A DNA stretch of 64,000 bases from Odiellus spinosus (GCA_963920705.1 OY987225.1:12356829-12420828); one strand, 5' to 3'. Shown: positions 1 to 10,475, numbered from the stretch's first letter. Notes: generated by a model not told the origin, from the sequence alone. Made by a program: numbers and translations.

Positions 1-99
1 GTGCATTCACGTCATCAGCGTAAAGATATAAATAGATTTACGAAGAACGCGTGCTGGTATGTTTGGTAGATCTAAATGGCCAAAACGTTAGAGTTCTGA

Positions 100-960
100 T
101 TTTTTTTTTCAATTTCTCCGAATGTCTAAAGTAAATAAGTGCGTGTAAACAAGCTAAGCTTCAATTTTGCACACCTTTATAGCATAATAACGTCATTTAA
201 GCAAAGGAACATATGTGTATTTGTGACTTGCGTAAAATCGAGTTCATCAGCACGCGAGTATGTGTAGCCCACTAAATTTCAAGTCCGAAACCACTTTACG
301 CGTGCAAAATATCAAAGCGATTCTGATATTCTTGGGAAAATCAGTTTAATGTATGGGGAAATACTGTAATTTTCTGGCAAATTTTCGAACAGTGGCGTAA
401 GAATTGGTTTTAATAACTAGCACGGGTTTTCAAATTAATATTTTATAAGCCTCGCACGTTTCCAATTGTATTTCACGCGAAATTGTTGCGTGTACGCATG
501 CGCAGATCGAACCAGGTTATTTATACCACAATTTACAGTTGACTAACATTCTTAAACCGGATTGACATTGAATTTTCTTGTGTTTTAATTGGTATATATG
601 ATATGGTTCACCCTATAGTGAAATGTAGACCGAGTGGGGAAAAGAATCACGTGATTGGATCTCTTAATGACTGCTAGTTTTAGTTTCACACTTTTCCCCA
701 CATGAAATTAATGTTTATCCCAATTAAGTATAGTAGAACTATGCTTTTTAATGCCTACTGTCGTTTATTTTCGGTGACGTTTTAGCTAGTGTGTAGTCAC
801 GTAAAATAACGTTTGTTTCACAACTTGTGTTGTATACTGAAGCCATGTATAGGTTCAATTTGATATAACATTTTGCCTTTTCACGTTACTTGGTCTACAA
901 ATACTCTACAACCGTCAAAATTCTGATATGGTTTTAAAAGAAGAACCTTGACCTTGTGTA
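100..960 (+). repeat. Dispersed repeat family A, copy 1
   Basis: Noncoding sequence that recurs almost in full at 40450-41620 and 55785-56560, with shorter matches at 57240-57480. Shared landmarks include an ATCACGTGATT-containing stretch near 645 and a TTACTTGGTCTACAAATACTC string near 886. In the other copies family A directly follows family C, so A is probably the distal part of one long C-A element; here the C part lies outside the window or is lost. No open frame of note. Orientation is given relative to the other copies. Confidence 0.75.
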
Positions 961-1618
961 TTTAATCTCATATCGAGATTAAATGTTTTTCGCATCTAAT
1001 TTTAATTGGTTTATCAATATGTTATTTGAATAGATATTTTTTTTAAGATTTTATATTTTTTAGATTAAAATAAATTTATTATTCAGGAAGATTTTGTAGA
1101 ATCTAGTTCTCAGGATTACCGGTGTTGAAAATTTATTTTGCTAATGTTATCTTGATGTCTGTGTTTTCTGCCCGCTATTTGGTAGTGGTAAGATTAATAT
1201 TTTTAATTTTAATTAATTGACTTATTTGGCGTTTATTTGATAATTTGCTTTACTTAAATTGTTCGTGTAAGGGCTATTTTACATATTACCAAAGATTGCT
1301 AATTTCAGTTGTCTTAATTCTGATTTTCTCCACTATAAAACCAAGAAACATTTCCGATTTTTTTCATAATCGAAATAAGCCGTGTACAGTGATCTTCGAG
1401 ACGAGAGGAGACGAGGCCAGACCAGACGAAAGAGAGCTATAATGACTTAAGGGAGATAATCAACCAGCATAGAATGTTATCACCATTTGAAATCAACAGA
1501 GCAGCGACACGGCTTTCATTTATCACAAGAAAGAGACGGCCCGGCTACGAAGAATTGAAACGTGCAAGCAGTTAGTGTTTTCGGACTCGACATATGAGAA
1601 ATCTACAGTCAGTAAAAG
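961..1618. other. Unassigned AT-rich spacer
   Basis: No recognised gene. A stretch at about 1447-1570 on the + strand reads open for roughly 40 codons with a charged, protein-like composition (motif RKRRPGYEELK) and ends in TAG. It could be a decayed exon or transposon scrap; I do not recognise it. Confidence 0.3.
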
Positions 1619-2470
1619 CTCGGCAGTTCTTCATACGGCCTCGTAATTGTAAACATAAAAGGAGCTATTCTAACGGTATGGAAATTAGTCTACTTTCAGT
1701 CTTTTAAGATATTTTTTTATCATAGGAGTGGAAGCTAACGTCTTGTAACCGGTTTGGAAAATAACCTCTCAACCAGCTCAATCCTTGGATTCTTCCAATG
1801 ACTGGGATCACTTGCATGATGAAAATATCAGTAATGGTCCTCTATTAGCACGTCAAAACAAGAATTTTAGACGAAAACTGTACCGGAAGTAATTGTCGAT
1901 CATCTACCGAAAATGGGTTGTAAATGGAACATTCAGTCTACAATATTTCTTGGTTTGTCTAAGAGGAACTTGCTACAAAATCTTCGTCGTTTTAATTCCT
2001 TGTCTTCATTGCCATCCCAGACTAAATCCTTCGTCTTTATCAAATCAGTGGATTATCTCAAAGATAATGACACAGTACCGCCTATGCTCTAATGATAATT
2101 TATATTATAAGAAAATGTATTTTACATATTTATTTAGAAAATAAATTTCATTTGGTGTGTCTATTAAGTAATCTACGCCATGCCGCATATAATTATGCGT
2201 AACGCAGGACATTTCAATTGGTGTGTATATTAAAGAGTCTACGACCTGTCGCATGTAATTATGGGTAACGCATGACACACTTTTGCATTCTCTGTATCCT
2301 TGAGGTTAAGGGAAAATACTTATATTCCGTAAAATAGAGAATAATAATTGGAATGCACGCTGGTTCCTCTATTCATCCAATACTCTACATTTCTTTTCAT
2401 CTTTTATTTTAGGTAGGGTTAGGTTAGATTACTTTAACGTCGGGCTCGGGGAGGTTATATTTTGGTTTCC
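1619..2470 (+). repeat. Dispersed repeat family B, copy 1
   Basis: Matches 42977-43920 in the same orientation and, for its distal half, 31890-32270 in reverse. It contains two tandem copies of a 62-bp unit (about 2149-2275) that ends in the string GGGTAACGCAGGACA or close variants. The distal end is TTGGTTTCCCAACTTG followed by TT; the three copies continue into three different sequences after that point, so this is a real element terminus. A GGGGAGGTTATA stretch just before the end is the reverse complement of the start of family C, as expected for subterminal inverted repeats of Helentron-associated elements. Confidence 0.7.
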
Positions 2471-2472
2471 CA

Positions 2473-2650
2473 ACTTGTTCCTTGATAATCCTTTTTAGTT
2501 GCAAAAACCCATCTGCAGCCTACGATATGTCTGTCTTCTGGTATTTGAACTATTTCAGCCACTTCTCTCTCCTCTAGAGCATGCATTTATTCTTGCATAG
2601 CATTTTTCCATTCCCATGTTTGTGGTGAGTTTATGGCTAATGGAACCCGA
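2473..2650 (-). pseudogene. Ty1/copia reverse transcriptase fragment (RVT_2 N-terminus)
   Basis: Translating the minus strand gives about 50 residues matching the start of the copia-type RT domain: the TWEWKNAMQE motif, an in-frame TAA (near 2586-2588) where a Glu is expected, then a segment ending in GCRWVFATKKDYQG, which is the conserved W-x-F/K-x-K start of RVT_2. The fragment ends abruptly at the family B terminus (2470). No LTRs, integrase or RNase H belonging to it are visible. It is a dead scrap, not an element. Confidence 0.8.
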
Positions 2651-2659
2651 AGTTCCAGC

Positions 2660-2945
2660 TTTATACCTTTACTATCCCTTTATAGCTTATACTATCCGTT
2701 TAGATTTTATATTCAACCCTATTTTTAAACCTATTATACTTTAGAGCAGTAAAAGCCATTTTATCTACTTTTTAACATTCCCTCGAAAAGTCATTTTCAT
2801 TTCCACGAAGAAGGGGAAATTCTTAACTATTTTCTTCCCTTTGTCCACTCGGATCGGGAAACGCCGCTGATTTATGAGCTAGGGCCCATCTTCTGGCAAT
2901 TACCAAACATCCTGAAAGGGACGCGGGATTGTCAGGGGATGGGAC
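2660..2945. other. Unassigned spacer
   Basis: No gene or recognisable repeat seen between the copia fragment and the left end of the IS630-like element. Confidence 0.4.
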
Positions 2946-3699
2946 TATACTCCGTCCAACGAAAGATAAGCCCTGAGAATTTCGCCCAAATTGGGGTCGC
3001 CACCATCGGCCCCATAATTATTTATCAACTTGTTTTCTCATTTCGACGATTGTCCGCTTTATAGTCTGTTACTAAAACGATAGGGTTAATCGAGTTTGAG
3101 CTGAAAATTGGGGGTTTGAGGAAGTCGGCTTTTTGCAATGTATATTTTGTACGTTTATGTGTTTTGCATTACTATTGAGTATTTTCTATTATATACGTCA
3201 GGGTGTCTATGGCTAAAGCTCGAGTAGTCGTTTAGACGTATTTTTTAACCGTTACACATGTATTAGGCCTACCACTCTGTTGTATACGTGAAAAGGCAAA
3301 AATATAACCACAATAGTCTTGTACATATGAGAATTGTTTTTATTAAAAATGATATACCAAATATTATCATGAAATAACTGTTTAAGAAAGTCTTATACTT
3401 CACTGTATCGCCGCAGTGATGGGCAAAACAGCATTCTATATTTTGATCTAAATTCGCTTCAAATAAAGCAAATTTCGAAAACCGCAATGGACCCCATCCT
3501 TCGTGTTAGGTAGTGTTCCTTCTTTTAGTGCTCTGAGTTACTAGTTTTAAAGTTGTTTTTGATTATAATATATTTATAATTCAGGACATGATTTGAAAAT
3601 CGTTCCGTCTAACTATACACTTCTCTGAAATTAATTGAACAAAAGGCATATGATAACGAAGCATATTGCCGTGAAATGAAAGTTCATATTCTTGATCAG

Positions 3700-3919
3700 G
3701 TTAAAGAAGCGATTTAACATCAATCTTAAGAAGCAGTTCTATGCGTTGGTTTTTTTCATAATTCTCATCATTCTATTGCTTCATTTTTTAAAACACGATT
3801 TACGAAGACCCAAAAAGTTGATCGAGCATGTGAAGCATTTTCCGGGAGTCGTAAAAATGCTTCGGAGTTACCCCGCTTCGCTTCTCTCTTGCCGCAAAAA
3901 GTGTCTCGTCTCTCCCTAA
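3700..3919 (+). pseudogene. Possible exon with one membrane segment
   Basis: Open frame without an ATG; an in-frame stop lies at 3677-3679 and a possible splice acceptor (TTGATCAG) at 3691-3699. It encodes a basic start (KKRFNINLKK), one strongly hydrophobic segment of about 16-18 residues (FYALVFFIILIILLL), then a basic stem. This resembles the signal anchor of a type II membrane protein such as a Golgi enzyme, but no catalytic domain follows, so the family cannot be named. It may be chance in AT-rich DNA. Confidence 0.2.
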
Positions 3920-4308
3920 CTCAATGGCACTCGAATCATTATCTCAGGGAAGCGAAAGTGCTTCTGGTTTTGGTATTTTCTACATATTAACAAAGCGTGT
4001 TTTGTATCGTGAAGGAGATTTAAAGTATTCGCAGTAATCTTTAACGCGATTAGAATTTCTGCACAAACACGTTGTGATGGCGCCACCAGTATTATAGCGT
4101 GGTTTTTCTGGTCGAAGGTGCAAATAGGCCAAAATATTATAGCTTGGAGGGGTGGTATGATGGAACAGTGAGTATTTATCACTCTTATTCCGTTTAGAGG
4201 AGTTAGCAGATACAAAGGCTGATTATACACATTGTTAATCCGGGTATACCACTATACATCGAACAATGTATAGAGAAATGGCATTTAGTGAAATCACTAT
4301 TCAGTCTA

Positions 4309-4434
4309 ATATTAAAATAATTTACGGAACAGCTACTTCATGATTAAAAAGAAACAGTTGAATAAATGATCGTTTATTCAATAAACTGTTTCTTTTTAAG
4401 CATGTATTAGCTGTTCCGTAAATTGTTTTAGTAT
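4309..4434. repeat. 126-bp near-perfect palindrome (MITE-like)
   Basis: Two arms of about 55 bp pair with few mismatches: each holds TTTACGGAACAGCTA (or its complement) outside and AAAAAGAAACAGTT inside, meeting at ATGATCGTTTATTCA. It would fold into a single long hairpin. No coding capacity. Confidence 0.7.
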
Positions 4435-4984
4435 TATCATACACCATGGTCAACAATTTTTGTGTAAAAGAGTGACCAAGTGTTGTTAATTTTCCGTAAA
4501 AATAAAACGCGGGAAATTTCCCGGAAAATGTTCCGCTATACGGAAAACTTTCCGTAAATCGGAAAAATTAAAAACCCATGGAATTACCTTTGAGTCATTG
4601 AATTTACAAATGTTATTAATTGCGAGTACAAGGTGACCTTTGGTTAGATAGATAATACTAAAAGCGCCAAATCATCCAAATGACGTCGTTTCCTTTCCCA
4701 TGATCTAACTGTAGACTAAAGTAAAAGTAAAACTATGATTTTAAATGGGCCTGACTACAAAAGAAATAAACTAGCATGTTGAAGTCCACAAAATGTTATA
4801 AAATAATTTCGAAAAAAAACAGGACTAAACTGAAAATTCGGCAGCGGAAAAATACGGGAAATCTTCCCAAAAATATGCCTCGGTCATTTTCCGGGGAACA
4901 TTTTTCGACTTACCACCCTACTAAGTGGGTTTGAAGATAGTCATAATGACGATATATCACACAAATATGTGACACAGGGCCTTG

Positions 4985-5228
4985 GGGGGCAAACAACTCT
5001 TAGAATCATGTGTACAAACTAAATGGAATCAATTCGGAATCAAGCACATCAATGTGAATCACGCAAATGAATCGGAATCATGAGAATTCATTCGTGATCA
5101 GAAGAATTGATTCGGAATCACGCAAATCAATGTGAATCATGAATCAATTCGGAATCACTGAAATCAAATGAATCTGGAATCAGGTGTACCAATTTTTCTA
5201 GAGTGGTTTGCCCTCCGCACAGGTTGTG
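4985..5228 (-). repeat. Degenerate GAATC-rich minisatellite element, copy 2
   Basis: The start (GGGCAAACAACTCTTAGAAT) and end (CTAGAGTGGTTTGCCC) match, in reverse orientation, the inner ends of the element at 40762-41287, and the interior is built of the same GAATC/GATTC words. The outer terminal inverted repeats seen in the other copy are absent and the tandem unit is badly degraded. Confidence 0.65.
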
Positions 5229-5852
5229 AAATTCGATCTAATTATATAGTTCGATTATATATCACACGTTTCGATGAAAAGGCAAAAATATTACCACAAT
5301 AGTCTTGTACATATGAGAATTGTTTTTATTAAATATGATATACCAAATATTATAATGAAATAACTTGTTTAAGAAAGTCTTATATACTTATGTCAGTGTC
5401 TTCGCCGTCGTCTTGCATGTTGATGATAAGGGGTTCGATGGTTTTCTCTATTATCGGGTCTTTCTCTCAGTACTCTTCAAGTATCTTCTCCACGTGTTTA
5501 ATTGCGTTAAGCCAATGATCAGGTCGGACTGCGTCAATGGCCTTCAGTGTCAGATCTTTTACGGTGGAGAGTTTAAACCCAAAGTTTTTCTTAGCCACGT
5601 AGCCTTTTACCTGTCCCCATATTAACTCGATTGGGTTAAACTGACAATGGTAAGGCGGGATTCGTACCACTTCATGGCCCATACTTCTAGCAAGCTCATC
5701 AATTTCGTAGCGTATGGTTCTTCATTTGTACAGTTTTATAATCTCGTAGAGTTCAATTAGTTTACAATCCCTATTCTTGTTGCAGGTTCTAGACATTATT
5801 ATGTATTTATTCACAAGGAATCACTGCACTCTATGTTTTAATAAAACTATAT

Positions 5853-5910
5853 GTTTATTAATCTACAACGTTTCAAAGCAACTGCTTCCTCTTCAGGTCT
5901 ACAATCTAAT
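5853..5910 (-). ncRNA. Hammerhead-like ribozyme motif, left arm of Penelope element
   Basis: On the minus strand the core reads CTGAAGA, a small hairpin (AAGC-AGTT-GCTT), then GAAAC-GTT-GTA. All invariant hammerhead core positions (CUGANGA, GAA, the A15.1-U16.1 pair, and an H at the cleavage site) are present. Stem III would be only two base pairs, stem II has one unpaired base on its 5' side, and stem I pairs weakly. Penelope-like elements are known to carry hammerheads in their terminal repeats; activity here is inference. Confidence 0.5.
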
Positions 5911-5977
5911 GATTACAAATTTTTAATTTTTTTGTATTTATACATTTTATAAAAAATCACAATTTAATTCTTTAGAA

Positions 5978-6229
5978 AGGAGTAAGGAACATAAGTACGC
6001 GGTTAAAAAATGGGATGAAAAAAACGCCTTAGCGGTGCATGCGAATGAAAAAGAACATAACGTAGATTGGGGGAGTTTAAAGATAGTAGAAATAGAAAAG
6101 GATTATTGGAAAAGAAAAATTAAAGAAAGTTTAGAGATAGAGAGGACGGGAGATATGAATTTAGAGGAAGGGGTGAAAATTAAGGGTTGTTGGAAAAAGA
6201 CGGATAAAAAAGAGGGGGGTGGAGGATGA
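5978..6229 (+). pseudogene. Penelope-like polyprotein C-terminus (GIY-YIG endonuclease end)
   Basis: The frame reads through KEHKYAVKKWDEKN, ALAVHANEKEHNVDW and KRKIKESLEIE. This is the pattern (R-x-KEH..., NALAxH...H.DW, RKI-ES-x-I) of the C-terminal half of the GIY-YIG nuclease that follows the RT in Penelope-like retroelements. The catalytic GIY/YIG strand, which would lie upstream, and the entire RT are absent, so it cannot work alone. It ends in TGA at 6227-6229 after a Lys/Gly-rich tail. There is no real start codon; the left boundary is where homology begins. Confidence 0.75.
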
Positions 6230-6354
6230 ATAGTTTGGAACCAGTTTGCATTTTTTCGTTGTCTTATATATATTGTATCTAGGCTCATTTTTTAAAGAAT
6301 TAAAATTGTGATTTTTTACAAAATGTATAAATACAAAAAAATTAAAAATTTGTA

Positions 6355-6415
6355 ATCATTAGATTGTAGACCTGAAGATGAAGAAGTTTCTTTGAAACGT
6401 TGTCGATTAATAAAC
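6355..6415 (+). ncRNA. Hammerhead-like ribozyme motif, right arm of Penelope element
   Basis: Core CTGAAGA at 6372-6378, hairpin AAGA-AGTT-TCTT, then GAAAC-GTT-GTC; the predicted cleavage follows the C of GTC. Compared with the left arm the fourth stem II pair changes from C-G to A-T, a compensatory double change that keeps the stem. Same caveats on weak stem I and short stem III. Confidence 0.5.
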
Positions 6416-8282
6416 ATATTGTTTTATTAAAACATAGAGTGCAGTGATTCCTTGTGAATAAATATATAATAATCGTAGAGTTCAGCTTTCAATAGAGTCT
6501 TCTCGAAGGGAATTCCATTGTCTTCAAGCCACTTTTGCATATCTGCTTTACGAGTAGCGGTTGTAGGAGCTTTGTCCACAATAACGGAGTGATACGATGC
6601 GTTGTCCATCAAGATCGTTGCGTGGTGGTCAAGGTTTGGAAGTAGTTGCGTCTTGAGACATTCTTTGAAACATTTCGCGTCCATGTCATCATGGTAGTCA
6701 GCAAGTCCCGATTTTGAGGGGAAAAGCAATAAACCATTTTGAACGAACCCTTTTGACGTACCAGCATGAAGAATAATGAGTCTCCTTCCTTTACCAGATG
6801 GGACTTTCGGATCAGCTACGTCATCTGCTTGCCAGCATTTCGATACGGAGTGGTGTTCGTTCACCCATATCTAGTCCAAAAATACAGCGTTGTCCTTCAG
6901 GTCAATAGTTCTTCCTTTTTTAAGAAATATTCGGCGAAGGGCCAAAACATCGTTTCTTTCCATAAGGTGCTTACGATTGTAAATCTTTTTAAATTGAAAG
7001 CCAAGTTTATCTTTTATTACATATCGCAGTGATTCTCGGCTTCCGTTAAAAAGAAAGTCATTGGTTACTTTATCAACTTGACTAAGAGCTTCCAGCAATT
7101 TACTTAACGTCGGCAGCTCCTTTTCCAAGTAGAATTGGTGAATTCGTCTTCTAATGGCCTCGCACTGAAAATTGTCTAAATCCCTAACCTTCGAACGACG
7201 AATCCTTGTTTTCCCAGGACTTTTGACTACCTCCGCATAGTCTTTACCCTGCTCTTTAGCGTCTTGAGATTCGTTTTTTATTCGTTTAATACTTGCCAAA
7301 CTGACACCCGTCGCGTCTGCCGTTCGCTCTCGAACTTGTTCAACCGGATGTAACAAACGATTCTCAGTTCGCTCTCTTTCAAAGTAATTGGTCACATTGG
7401 CAACTTTAAGCCGCCCTGCCGGCCAATAGTACAACCATGTTCTTTTACCCTACCCATATTTGAATAACTATTTTACCGTAACCAAGTCAAAGAATACCGT
7501 AATGTAAAGACGTAAGCTTATATGTATTTAAGGTTATTTTTTAATGAAATCTACCATTAATTTCCTTTCTTTGTTACGATAAACCGGAATGATGAGAAAC
7601 GAAATGGCATAATAAGCAAATAATATTAAAAAAGAGGCTTCTAACATTTAGTTGTCATTTTATATGGGTTCCTGCGTCATTGTGTAATATATAGGGGTAC
7701 CAACGTGGCATATTATGGAAGCAAAAATCACTGAAACGTTTTAACGTTTCAGTAACCTTTGTTTAATCTTTTTTGTTAATTTAGGCCATTTCGTCTCTCT
7801 TCATTCCGCTTATCGTAACAAAAAAAGTCAATTTTTATTATAGACGACAACTCGAGCTTTAGCCATAGACACCCTGACGTATACAATAGAAAATACTCAA
7901 TAGTAATGCAAAACACATAAACGTACAAAATATACATTGCAAAAAGCCGACTTCCTCAAACCCCGAATTTTCAGCTCAAACTCGATTAACCCTATCGTTT
8001 TAGCTAGTAGCAGACTATAAAGCGGATAATCGTCGAAATGAGAAAACAAGTTGATAAATAATTATGGGGTCGATGGTGGCGACCCCAATTTTGGCGAAAT
8101 TCTCAGGGCTCATCTTTCGTTGGACGGAGTATAGCTCTCCTTTTTGACGAAATAGCGGCAGATCGAACAAACATCTCATACTGAAAAGTCACATTCGAAA
8201 ATTTTAACCTTAAAATGTAATACCAAAAATAAATTGTTTTGTTTTTAAATACGGTGCTTAATTTCTCGACTCGATAATAAAA

Positions 8283-8300
8283 TGGTGCCGAAACCCGGGA
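8283..8300 (+). other. Primer-binding site (tRNA-Phe type) of the BEL element
   Basis: TGGTGCCGAAACCCGGGA is complementary to the 3' end of an insect-type tRNA-Phe (acceptor GCCGAAA, CCA tail). It directly follows the presumed LTR end and precedes gag by about 180 bp. The same 18 bases recur at 39089-39106. Confidence 0.8.
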
Positions 8301-8476
8301 AAAGTGAATAAGCGGACCCCAACCAGAAGAAATTTGAAGAGATTTGTGTATAAGCAATCTCGAACTCGAAGAAGAATTTTGACGAGATCAGTGTATAAGC
8401 TATCGCTGAACTTTAATTATAATAATACGAAGCGACAAAACGACGAGAATTAAGAACCGAGTTTGAACAATTTAAG

Positions 8477-9208
8477 ATGTCGTCAGACGGTGATTAAGAT
8501 AATGAGACCATTATAGAAAATGATACAGAAGAGAATTCCGAAGATGGCGGTAAAATAATTGCCGACCAAGTTACGTTGGATAAAGCGAAAGCTACTATAA
8601 CCTCCACAAGAAGAAAAATAACGAAATTATTAAAGAAGATAGAAGAAGAGACGCAGAAACCGAACGTAAGCCTCATAAAGCTTAATATTATGATGTCTCA
8701 ATTAAGCGAGCAAGAATTAATTATAAACGAATAGCATAATATACCGAGTACTTCCGAAGGAGCTCTTAAGGAAGAAATAGATGCTCGTGAAAAATGTGAA
8801 GATTATATAATAACTGCTAGAGTCACGCTTGAACATTATATTGATATCGCCCGAGGACATGGATTCATGGTATCACCGACGGGATCGACAAGTACTCCTA
8901 GCACCTCGTCAGTGAAGAATAATACAGCGCAATTTCCTGGAGTATGCAGCCCCACAATAACGAACGTGAACCAGAACATAGGAGGAATAAACAATCAGCA
9001 ATCTGCTATTCCATCTGGCTCAGCAACTGGACCGAGCGCGGTACTCGTGACGCCCACGATTACGACGACGAGCCGCGCGGGAACCACGCAGACGACGACC
9101 ACTACGACAACGGGCAACTCTGACCGAACGTGGGAATTGTATTCGCAAGTACCGTTCCAATTTTATATGCCTGCTATGCCCTTTAATAATAGAACTACCC
9201 TACCTAAG
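8477..9208 (+). pseudogene. BEL gag, N-terminal part
   Basis: Starts at ATG 8477 (MSSDGD, then a stop at codon 7). The frame continues as an acidic, helical region (DKAKATITSTRRKITKLL) with another stop near 8731, followed from 8867 by a Ser/Thr-rich linker with a poly-Thr run. At 9208 it is cut by the gypsy element; the target CTAAG is duplicated at 14805-14809, after which gag resumes in LPKLEIPKFNG order. No zinc knuckles in this part. Leader (8301-8476) is noncoding. Confidence 0.7.
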
Positions 9209-9601
9209 TGTTGTGTCCTAATACTAATACTGACACAACTGGTTAAACATAAAAGTATAGTTTATTGTCAATGATTAAAATGTACATAGTACGCCTTAAG
9301 AGCGGGAGCTTAACTGGTGGCTCTGCCCCATTGGACCGAATCGCGTTCGACCGAATTTTCCCATTTCGACCGATCCAGCCAAATTGTGCGATTTTTATTT
9401 CGATGCATTTTCTCGGGTAGGTCAATTTTTCTGCGAATATTTGTTTTTTAGATATTCAACAATAACCCTTAAAATACCTATTTGTTCCCAAATATTTACT
9501 ATACTGTATAAATTCCAACTATGTAATATCACAATTGGTTTCAATCGAAAGAAACCAATAAAATAATAGCATTATTGAACGAGTTATTATTGAAACTAAT
9601 T

Positions 9602-9921
9602 GTAACCTAACCTAACCATACTTAACCTAATCTAATTTAATTTTGAAAATTATATAAAATATATTTCAGAAAAACCATAATAAAAATTATTTTAAATTAA
9701 ACAAATTATAAACCTAACCTAACCATACTTAACCTAATCTAATTTAATTTTAAAAATTTTATAAAATATATTTCAGAAAAACCATAATAAAAATTATTTT
9801 AAATTAAACAAATTATAAACCTAACCATACTTAACCTAATCTAATTTAATTTTAAAAATTATATAAAATATATTTCAGAAAAACCATAATAAAAATTATT
9901 TTAAATTAAACAAATTATAAA
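9602..9921. repeat. Three tandem units of about 110 bp with CCTAACC motifs
   Basis: Units begin CCTAACCATACTTAACCTAA near 9605, 9714 and 9822 and each end in ATTAAACAAATTATAAAC; they are almost identical. The CCTAACC words echo the insect telomere motif. Confidence 0.85.
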
Positions 9922-10099
9922 CATTTACAGACGACGCTAAGGTTTCAATGATCTTAAATCTAGTGCAATGTTACCGTCTCTAGATTTCACGCTTTCCCAA
10001 AGACGAATATCTCCATGGCGCAGCTGTAAGATATTGTTAAAGATGTAACGTGGCTTGTTTACAAACAAAGTTTAAATTATATATTATGGTAACTTACCT

Positions 10100-10172
10100 T
10101 TGCCGACCAGGACTCGAACCAAGATTTTCAGCGTGACAGAACGACGCTTTATCACTAGACCACGGTGAGATG
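10100..10172 (-). pseudogene. tRNA-derived sequence (Asp/Glu-like)
   Basis: The minus strand shows an A box (TGGTCTAGTGATAAAGC) and B box (GGTTCGAGTCC) at tRNA spacing, with a CTGTCAC loop as in tRNA-Asp(GTC). The acceptor strands do not pair and the anticodon stem is irregular, so it is not a working tRNA. It may be a tRNA pseudogene or the head of a tRNA-derived SINE. Confidence 0.55.
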
Positions 10173-10434
10173 AAAACCCCATCGAAATATAACATATTTA
10201 TTTCAGCTTAGAAAATAATGCTGCATATATAAAGTAAAAATATTTTTTCAATCGAATGGGACAATATTCCCATTCAATCGAAATCCGCCGTTGGGCTAGA
10301 TTTTTAATATATTAGCTAGAAATTTTCGGCCGAATGAGATTCGGTCGAATGGGTAGATCGTTTCTTTATATACATGTTCTTATCGGAGTAGACTAGATAA
10401 GAGTAGGCCAACTAGTTTTTTATAGAACACAACA

Positions 10435-10438
10435 TCAC

Positions 10439-10475
<37 letters not shown>

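Larger units (their letters stand above)
3403..5275. other. Foreign block inside IS630-like copy 1
   Basis: Block not present in copy 2 of the element. It holds an AT-rich part with one membrane-like open frame (3700-3919), a 126-bp palindrome (4309-4434), a stretch rich in short GGAAA/TTTCC inversions (4495-4570 and 4850-4910) and a GAATC-rich repeat (4985-5228). Either a composite insertion, or the join of two separately truncated copies of the IS630-like element. Confidence 0.5.
5756..6472 (+). mobile_element. Penelope-like element, short copy with inverted termini
   Basis: Inserted in the transposase at a TCGTAGAGTTCA site, which is duplicated on both sides (5744-5755 and 6473-6484), a 12-bp target-site duplication. 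About 185 bp at each end (5791-5976 and 6289-6472) are inverted copies of each other, as in Penelope pseudo-LTRs that may be inverted. Between them lies only the 3' end of the open frame (GIY-YIG region, 5978-6229); the RT is missing. Both inverted ends carry a hammerhead-like motif. Confidence 0.8.
5380..7457 (-). pseudogene. IS630-like DDE transposase, copy 1 (broken)
   Basis: Minus-strand transposase gene. The start is best placed at the ATG at 7457, giving MGRVKEHGCTIG before the frame slips by one base near 7412; copy 2 keeps the extra base there. After an N-terminal HTH-like region comes a DDE_3-type catalytic core. The first Asp is in VFLD, immediately followed by a TAG (6871-6873) that replaces the Glu codon present in copy 2. 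The second Asp is in LMDNASYHS and the acidic third residue in NPIELIWGQVK. The end corresponds to EDTDISI in copy 2. A Penelope-like element at 5756-6472 interrupts the core. The family cuts and pastes DNA at TA sites; this copy is inactive. Confidence 0.85.
2946..8133 (-). mobile_element. IS630/Tc1-like DNA transposon, copy 1 (disrupted)
   Basis: The left end at 2948 and the right end at 8131 are inverted copies (about 285 bp, starting TACTCCGTCCAACGAAAGAT), each flanked by TA (2946-2947, 8132-8133), the target-site duplication of the Tc1/mariner/IS630 group. The same ends bound copy 2 at 24846-28291, with different outside flanks, so the termini are secure. The transposase lies on the minus strand (5380-7457). 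The left end is separated from the body by 1.9 kb of foreign DNA (3403-5275) flanked by a 115-bp direct repeat of element sequence (3287-3402 and 5276-5392), and a Penelope-like element sits inside the transposase. Confidence 0.85.
9319..10353. mobile_element. Non-autonomous TIR element inside the gypsy LTR
   Basis: The ends are about 32-bp imperfect inverted repeats: left CCATTGGACCGAATC (9328), right the complement of CCATTCGACCGAATC (ending about 10352). No transposase. The interior has three tandem 110-bp units and a tRNA-like sequence. No clear target-site duplication could be read, and the superfamily is unknown. Confidence 0.65.
9209..10434 (-). repeat. Gypsy 3' LTR, split by an insertion
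   Basis: LTR sequence at 9209-9318 and 10354-10434 together matches the 202-bp LTR at 14603-14804; the 1.03 kb between is a separate TIR element. Relative to the intact LTR about 14 bp at the insertion site are missing. Element orientation is minus, so this is the downstream LTR. Confidence 0.85.

Noticed and set aside
10089..10172. Functional tRNA-Asp gene
   Set aside because: The boxes are good but acceptor strands do not pair and the anticodon arm is irregular.
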